Shown: piece after piece, positions 58,455 to 64,000 of the stretch
Position numbering within the stretch: the stretch's first letter is position 1
How the letters are laid out: every line of letters starts with the position of its first letter
DNA from: Homarus americanus
Taxonomy: Eukaryota > Arthropoda > Malacostraca > Decapoda > Nephropidae
Reading direction: 5' to 3'
Assembly: GCF_018991925.1 (NCBI RefSeq)
Contig: NW_024737068.1
Location: 8,845,885 to 8,909,884, forward strand
DNA: 64,000 bases
Notes under the pieces: model-generated
What the model saw: only the letters and a program-made list of their open reading frames with translations
Told to the model about the DNA's origin: nothing
The model's database searches: none
Made by a program: the position numbers and the translations under genes

Positions 58455-58624
58455 GTGACGAATTGGTTGATCATTCTAGGTGTTATATTTTCAGGCGGTA
58501 CTGGGGGCTCTGGGGGCTCTGGGGGCTCTTGTAAGTTGTGGAATCTCTGTGGCTCTGGGTGGGGGGTGTAGTGGATTTTATTCCTCTGGCCCCGGGTTGG
58601 TGAGTGAGGCGGGCTGTGTAGGTA

Positions 58625-58642
58625 CACGTGGTTTCCCACGTG
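58625..58642. promoter_or_regulatory. Tandem E-boxes, CACGTG-N6-CACGTG
   Basis: Two perfect CACGTG palindromes at 58,625 and 58,637 with six bases between, inside a larger inverted repeat (TACACGTGG / CCACGTGCA). bHLH factors such as CLOCK-CYC, Myc-Max or USF bind this core. Pairs with six- or seven-base spacing are known in clock-controlled promoters. Confidence 0.4.
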
Positions 58643-58839
58643 CACGCGCGCCTGTATGCCAGGCTGGGTTATGTGTTGGAGGACCTCTGTTCTGGCCAAG
58701 ACTGTCCTCCCCCCCTCCTCTCATCTTCCTCTCCTCCTCCTCCTTCCCCCCTCTCCCTTTAGTCCTTAAATGTTTACACACATCTCTTATTATCATTTTT
58801 TGTTATATCGTTTGCTATGTATTGTGCGTGTGTACAGTA
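58643..58839. other. Pyrimidine-rich then AT-rich DNA
   Basis: CTCCTCC patch at 58,705-58,760. No gene. Confidence 0.5.
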
Positions 58840-59215
58840 TAGCAAGTGTATGCATACATTCATACAGCCTCACACACACACCCAGTAATCATCGAAATAT
58901 ATACCTATAAACTTGCATACATACACACACACACACACATATACATACACACAGATATCAATAAACATAAAATGCATCCATATGAATACGTTTGTTTATA
59001 CAGTACATATGGTATTAAATATATGTTTATGCATGATAGTGTCTCGCATGTGTGTGTGTACGAGTTGCATGTGTACAAATGTATGTGTATATCAACATGC
59101 ATAAGTGTTCTTTGTGTTGACAGGTCCATCTGTGTGTACATGTTGAGTCTCTGTCATGATATGTATGTCGACCAAGTCCTCATTATCAATACACACACAC
59201 ACACACACACGAGGT
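58840..59215. repeat. Mixed ATAC/GTGT/CACA words
   Basis: Irregular TACATACA, CACACACA (58,923-58,940 and 59,190-59,210) and TGTGTGTA. A decayed microsatellite cluster. Confidence 0.75.
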
Positions 59216-59216
59216 A

Positions 59217-59218
<2 letters not shown>

Positions 59219-59258
<40 letters not shown>
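59219..59258. repeat. (CT)n microsatellite
   Basis: Perfect CT dinucleotides. Confidence 0.97.
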
Positions 59259-59260
<2 letters not shown>

Positions 59261-59423
59261 ACCAGTCTCTCTGTAAGTAAATAATTCACCTTACCTCGTC
59301 CGGCTGCATGATGCATGACAGTGAATGACACACCCACAGACGTACAGTCATGTTTGTCATGCACATACACCTGCCTGCCTGCCTGCCTGCCTCTACTCAC
59401 ACTGTCCTCACCCTCACCTCCTT

Positions 59424-59425
59424 CA

Positions 59426-59465
<40 letters not shown>

Positions 59466-59682
59466 TCTCTAACCACACACACACACACACACACACACTC
59501 TCTAACCACACACACACACACACACACACACTCCTTCCGCACAAACACTCCTTCACCCTCTCACACACACACACACTATAAACACATACACACACATACA
59601 CACTCTTACAAGACACACACATACACCTCCTTCCCCACAAACCTCCTTCACCCTCACACACACACACACACACACACACTAT

Positions 59683-59736
<54 letters not shown>

Positions 59737-59762
59737 TAAACACACACACACACACACACACT
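59424..59762. repeat. Compound (CA)n cluster
   Basis: CA blocks separated by CTCTCTAAC, CTATAAA and CTCCTTCACCCT spacers. CTATAAA recurs three times. Confidence 0.95.
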
Positions 59763-60060
59763 GTTATACCCGGTGTCTTTAGTCAAGTCTCAAATTAACT
59801 AACTTTACGACCCTGATAATATCCAGAGTGTCTTTCCCTGTACCTACTGTCATCCTGTACGTCTCACCACTCAACTATCTCCAGAAAAAATCTTCCTCAC
59901 GCGTTATTTGTTGTCTCTCATTTATGTCTCCTTTCATTAAATATCTCTCAGTCTCTTGTCTCTATTGTAATTTAAGTGGATCTATTCGTTTAAAGTGTCA
60001 GTCATAAGTGAATTAAAGGTATAGGTGACACTTAGTGTTTATATACGTGAGGTGATACAG
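59763..60060. other. AT-rich single-copy DNA
   Basis: No gene seen. Confidence 0.55.
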
Positions 60061-60167
60061 GTGAGGGAGGGAAGGGGTTGGTGGGGTTGGGGTGGGTGGG
60101 GGCTTGTTGTGGAGGGGGAAGGAGTATAGTACAAGATATATATTATAAGAGTAACACTGGATATGTG

Positions 60168-60230
60168 GATGGCTGGTGTGGATATGTGGATGGTTAATGT
60201 GGATATGTGGATAATTGGTGTGGATATTTG
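60168..60230. repeat. 21-bp minisatellite, 3 copies
   Basis: TGGATATGTGGATGGTTAAT-like units at 60,168, 60,189 and 60,210. Confidence 0.93.
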
Positions 60231-60301
60231 ACTCACTACTCTCACTTCACTCACTTTTCTCTCTCCTCATACTGTCCCACACTTCCCTTACTCACCTCTT
60301 C

Positions 60302-60342
60302 CCTCACCTCACCTCACCTCACCTCACCACACCTCACCTCAC
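60302..60342. repeat. (CTCAC)n pentamer
   Basis: About eight units with one CACAC variant. Confidence 0.95.
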
Positions 60343-60740
60343 CAGCCATACAACTTCAATATCTCGCCTTCCTCTCATTCCTACTCCGCCCTGAGGTTGT
60401 TTCACGGCAGCTCTTCAGGCAGAATACATTGGTCACTTATCACTCTTAATATCAAGGTGTGAGGATGATGATCTAGGTAATAATAATCATACTATTTTTA
60501 CCTGTAGTTTGCTTTTAATTGAACTCTGGAGGATTATAAGTCTTATATTATTAGAATTTTGTTATTATTTTGTATATATTGGGATTGTTATTTTTCTAAG
60601 CTTAGTAGCCGTTATATAAATGAGTATCGTCTTAAGCTTCCGTGATGTATAACTAACATTATTTAAAGGATATAACAACACTATATGATTCAGTGTTCTT
60701 TATTATATTTAAAGATGTTTAATCATTTATAATTTATATG

Positions 60741-60741
<1 letters not shown>
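60343..60741. other. AT-rich single-copy DNA
   Basis: No gene recognised. Confidence 0.55.
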
Positions 60742-60792
<51 letters not shown>

Positions 60793-60990
60793 TAGGCTTA
60801 CATGCATCGTAATAATATGTTTGAATACGTACATTCATACACACGTACATGAATAGATGCATATACAAGTATACATAAACGCATCTTTACCCTCCATAAC
60901 ATACACATACGCCCGCTCATACATAATAAATACATACACACACACACACACACACACATACATACATACATACATACACACACACACCAC
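60742..60990. repeat. (CA)n blocks with TACA tetramers
   Basis: CA at 60,742-60,791, then ACAT/TACA words, and CA plus (TACA)n at 60,932-60,990. Confidence 0.9.
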
Positions 60991-61285
60991 ACAGGCACCG
61001 TAACTCAGGTATTAAATTTCACCTACATAACTGCTGGACCGAAGTAGACAAATTATTTTCCTTTTTTTTTCTTTACATATAAACTGTCATCGATTTGTCC
61101 AGGTTAAGAAAAGGTAACTGATGCAGACCAAATTATTTCCCTCGTCTCGCCTACAGATCCCGTTATGCGTGGTACAATTACTCCCCAACTCCCCACCGTG
61201 ATTGTCTGGATTTAAGGAGGGGAGCGGGGACGCGTTCCTTCCAGACGGGGGGGAGATCCTATCCACAGTCCAACCTCCTCACCGG
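60991..61285. other. Single-copy DNA, GC-rich at right
   Basis: CTCGTCTCGCCTACAG ending at 61,155 resembles a splice acceptor, but the frames after it meet stops before 61,202. Confidence 0.5.
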
Positions 61286-61389
61286 ATGTTGGCGGCTCCT
61301 GTACAAGCCCTCCCGGACGAATCCAGCCCCCACCGGAAGTACATCGGGGAAGGGGAGAGGAATCGGCAGGACTCTCGACAAAGGTCTTC

Positions 61390-61441
<52 letters not shown>

Positions 61442-61459
61442 CCTTCTGGGAACCATTGA
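61286..61459 (+). other. Possible coding exon ending in poly-Ser
   Basis: From the ATG at 61,286 a 57-codon frame reads MLAAPVQALPDESSPHRKYI then GEGERNRQDSRQR and about 18 Ser from the (AGT)n tract, ending PSGNH and TGA. The frame is open back to a stop at 61,199. GC-rich, non-repetitive and hydrophilic before the Ser run. No family recognised. The opposite strand is open over the triplets too. Confidence 0.22.
61391..61440. repeat. (AGT)n microsatellite
   Basis: About 16 perfect AGT triplets. Confidence 0.97.
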
Positions 61460-62261
61460 GACGGCTGTTAGGTCAAGGGGTAGTGGCTGTAGGGGTAGGG
61501 GTGGTGGTGGTGGGGGAAAGGACGGCTGCTGGTGGTGGTGGTGGTGGAAAGGGGTGAGGAAGAGAAGTGTAGTAAGAAAGAGAGGAAAGGGAGAAAGGGG
61601 TGGAATAGGAGACAAAACGAGAGAAAGGAGGATTAGAGGAGGATTTAGAAGAAGAGGTAGATAGTGAAGATCATATAGTGAGAAAGAAGGAAGAGAAGGA
61701 CACGGATAGCACTATGTGGGATGGGTGTGACAGGAGACCACCAAAGGAATGAGAAACACTGAGGAACAAAAAGGATGGAAAGAAAGATAGGAGACGAACC
61801 GTTAGGAATAACAGGAGACAAAAGGATGGGAAGAAAGATAGGGATAGTGATAAAAGAAGAGAGATGGTATATATACACGTGATAGATAGTGAACTGAAAG
61901 ATAAACACCACCACTGCCGTCATCTTGTCCCAATAGACTGACTTCTACACCTAAGAACACTGTGTTACTTATTTCCAGGTTACAAACACGATCTTCTACT
62001 CACCTAAGTTAACATGTGGCTACAGTTACACTACATACAGCAAGTTGAATTAGTTTAGATGCTTGTGAAATGTGTATGTATGCCTCTACACACTAATTAT
62101 GTATAAAAACATTGAATATACATACAATTACCTATAGAACACACCTGTAGTTGTATTATTTAAGACACTACAGTATATACGTTCACTAGATTTGTGTATA
62201 GTATTTACCTACAGATGTATTATACTTCCTTACAGTTTGCAGGCCAGACATACATTCATAC
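61460..62261. other. Purine-rich then AT-rich DNA
   Basis: GGTGGTGGTGG and GGAAAGG to about 61,860. A duplicated AAAGGATGG-GAAGAAAGATAGG word lies at 61,768 and 61,819. Then single-copy AT-rich DNA. No gene. Confidence 0.55.
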
Positions 62262-62342
62262 ATACACACACACAAACACACACACACTCACAGTCTCACA
62301 GTCTCACACACATACATACACACCAACACACACACACACAGA
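62262..62342. repeat. Interrupted (CA)n
   Basis: CA blocks with CTCACAGT and CATACA interruptions. Confidence 0.93.
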
Positions 62343-62613
62343 GGACATCTGATACCTGCCCCAAATGCGTGGTTCGTTGGCTGAATGGCGTCTTCTTAAG
62401 ATGGGCCGCTCGATTATTTGATATGAAACCGTCTATTATACTCAAGTCTCCCCTTACACCGCCCTGAGTACTGCTCATCTGCTGGGTCAACTATTTATTT
62501 TTATGTAAATGTTGTCTTATCTCTCCATATAAAATCTAAATCACCTTCATGTAATATTACTAATTATAATGTGGGATGATAATACTACTAATAATAATGG
62601 CGTTTATGTCACG
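62343..62613. other. Single-copy DNA, no gene confirmed
   Basis: Short frames on both strands at 62,343-62,470 have ordinary composition but nothing recognised. Confidence 0.5.
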
Positions 62614-62616
62614 ATG

Positions 62617-62675
<59 letters not shown>
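62614..62675. repeat. (AAT)n microsatellite
   Basis: About 20 perfect triplets. Confidence 0.97.
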
Positions 62676-62983
62676 TGATCGTTTTAGGCTCAGGTGTTTC
62701 ATTAACTTCACCTCAACACAATACGATCTCTTAATGCATTTTTTTTTTTACTATTTCATCAATGTGGTCTTAAGAACCGTTCACCAAGGTCTTAGTTTCG
62801 GTGTTTCAGGGTCTTTAAGTAAAATCTATATTAGACGACACCTTTTATATCATCACTAATATGTCCTTGTATATTTCACTGCCTTTGTCGAGTGTCTGAG
62901 TGAGGGGGTAACTGTGATAATTTGTCAGTATTAATGTAACTTTATTTGATTTATTCATAACCACAGTGGTAATATATAAACGA

Positions 62984-62985
<2 letters not shown>
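62676..62985. other. AT-rich single-copy DNA
   Basis: No gene recognised. Confidence 0.55.
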
Positions 62986-63021
<36 letters not shown>

Positions 63022-63110
63022 ACGTATAACCAGTTTGCATATAACCAGTTTGTTTCCGCGCAGCCACCTGGATGTGTTTCAAGGATTCAACCAATACGCA
63101 TCACTCACTG

Positions 63111-63147
<37 letters not shown>
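62986..63147. repeat. (GT)n and (CT)n with a single-copy spacer
   Basis: GT at 62,986-63,019 and CT at 63,114-63,147. Confidence 0.95.
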
Positions 63148-63149
<2 letters not shown>

Positions 63150-63194
63150 GTTCCTTGTCAGTACGGGTCAAAATTATCGCCTTCTGGAGATACG

Positions 63195-64000
63195 GGGGCA
63201 GGTGGCACTGAATCTCCCCTCCCTTCCACCCCTACTCCTCCCTTCCCTCCCACAACCCTCCTCCTCCTGCCTCCTCTACTTCTTTCTCCCCTGCCACCCC
63301 TCTGCCACCTTCCTGTCACCCTTCCCTGCCAACCTCCTACCACCTACCACTACCTGCCACCCACCCTGCCACCCCATCCCCCTGCCATCTCCTACCACCC
63401 TCCCCTGCCAACCCTCCCTCCGCCTTTACCTGCCAACCATCCCCTCCCACCCCTCCCTCCACCCCTCCTCCACCCTTCCCTACCACCCTCCTCTACCACC
63501 CTTCCCTGCCACCCCAATCCCTACCATCGCCCCCTACCACCCTTCCCGAACCCCCCTCCACCTTTCCTGCCAACCTTTCCTCACCCCTCCTCTCACCCCT
63601 CCCTCCCACCCCTCCTCCCACCCCTCCCTACCACCCTCCCTGCTACCCTTCCCTGCCACCCCTCCACCACCCCCTGCCACCCATCCCTGCCACCCCTCCC
63701 TACCATCTCCACCTCCCTTCCTGCCAACCCTCCTGCTACCCTCCTCTGCCACCCTTCCCTGCCACCCCTACCTGCCACCCATCCCTGCCACCCCATCCCT
63801 ACCATCTCCCCACCACCCTTCCTGCCAACCCTCCTTACCCTCTTCTGCCACCCTTCCCTGCCACCCTACCTGCCACCCACCCCTACCCATCCCCTACCAT
63901 CTCCCCACCTCCTTTCCCTGCCAACCCTCCCCTCCCACCCCTCCCTCCCACCCTCCTACCGTCCCACCACCCTCCCTACCTCCCTCCCCTGCTTTCCTCC
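63195..64000. repeat. C-rich minisatellite CCACCCTTCCCTGCCA, runs off the end
   Basis: Imperfect 15-17-base units built on CACCC-TCCCTGCC. A larger repeat appears: the stretch near 63,690-63,770 recurs near 63,790-63,870. Frames reading Gly/Arg/Trp on the minus strand are artefacts. Continues past the window. Confidence 0.92.

Overview
This is a eukaryotic genomic window and almost certainly arthropod. A decapod crustacean, perhaps a crab, is the best guess. The reasons are: islands of the arthropod telomeric pentamer TTAGG/CCTAA in at least nine places and in both orientations; an extreme load of (CA)n, (CT)n, (TA)n, (ATT)n and (TGTC)n microsatellites; dozens of long minisatellites; a tRNA-derived SINE whose core resembles decapod SINEs as I remember them; and a LINE remnant with an arthropod-style 3' end. 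There is no bacterial or organellar gene content. Species cannot be named from the sequence alone.

The window is gene-poor. No complete protein-coding gene, rRNA, tRNA or CRISPR array was found. Adding up the repeat blocks listed here gives roughly 60 percent of the window as simple or tandem repeat. Nearly every long open frame (up to about 1,390 codons, at 40.8-44.9 kb) is translation through a stop-free satellite and is not a gene. The only recognisable protein sequence is a 5'-truncated reverse-transcriptase C-terminus of a non-LTR retrotransposon at 15.9-16.7 kb, with its 3' hairpin, AATAAA and (ATT)n tail intact.

Layout. 0-8 kb: a SINE-like copy, a TTAGG-bearing 55/60-bp satellite, a 31-bp minisatellite, degenerate TTAGG/TTTGG repeats, a minus-strand SINE with poly(A) tail, and a 1.5-kb pyrimidine minisatellite. 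8-16 kb: single-copy DNA with microsatellites, an imperfect palindrome (12.86-13.08 kb) and a 17-bp GGGCCC satellite. 16-24 kb: the LINE, then triplet, pentamer, 26-bp, 34-bp and 20-bp arrays. 24.9-30.2 kb: two unrelated large arrays (24 bp and 33 bp) separated by a 100-N assembly gap. 30-40 kb: mixed single-copy and microsatellite DNA, including a 260-bp (CA)n. 40-45 kb: a 4.8-kb 20-bp satellite ending in CCTAA repeats. 45.8-46.7 kb: a low-repeat island with CCAAT, CRE, E2F-like and GC-box motifs. 46.7-51 kb: two more large G-rich arrays. 51-56 kb: microsatellites, a 1.2-kb polypyrimidine tract and an ACC array. 56-62.6 kb: the least repetitive part, with a periodic CCAAT array ending in a TATA box, a diverged 143-bp duplication, paired E-boxes and a few candidate exons. 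63.2-64 kb: a C-rich minisatellite.

I see no set of genes working together and no new biological system. The items most worth testing are the periodic CCAAT/TATA array at 56.05-56.34 kb, the promoter-like island at 46.1-46.5 kb, the tandem E-box pair at 58.63 kb, the SINE 3' hairpin, and the higher-order structure of the satellites.
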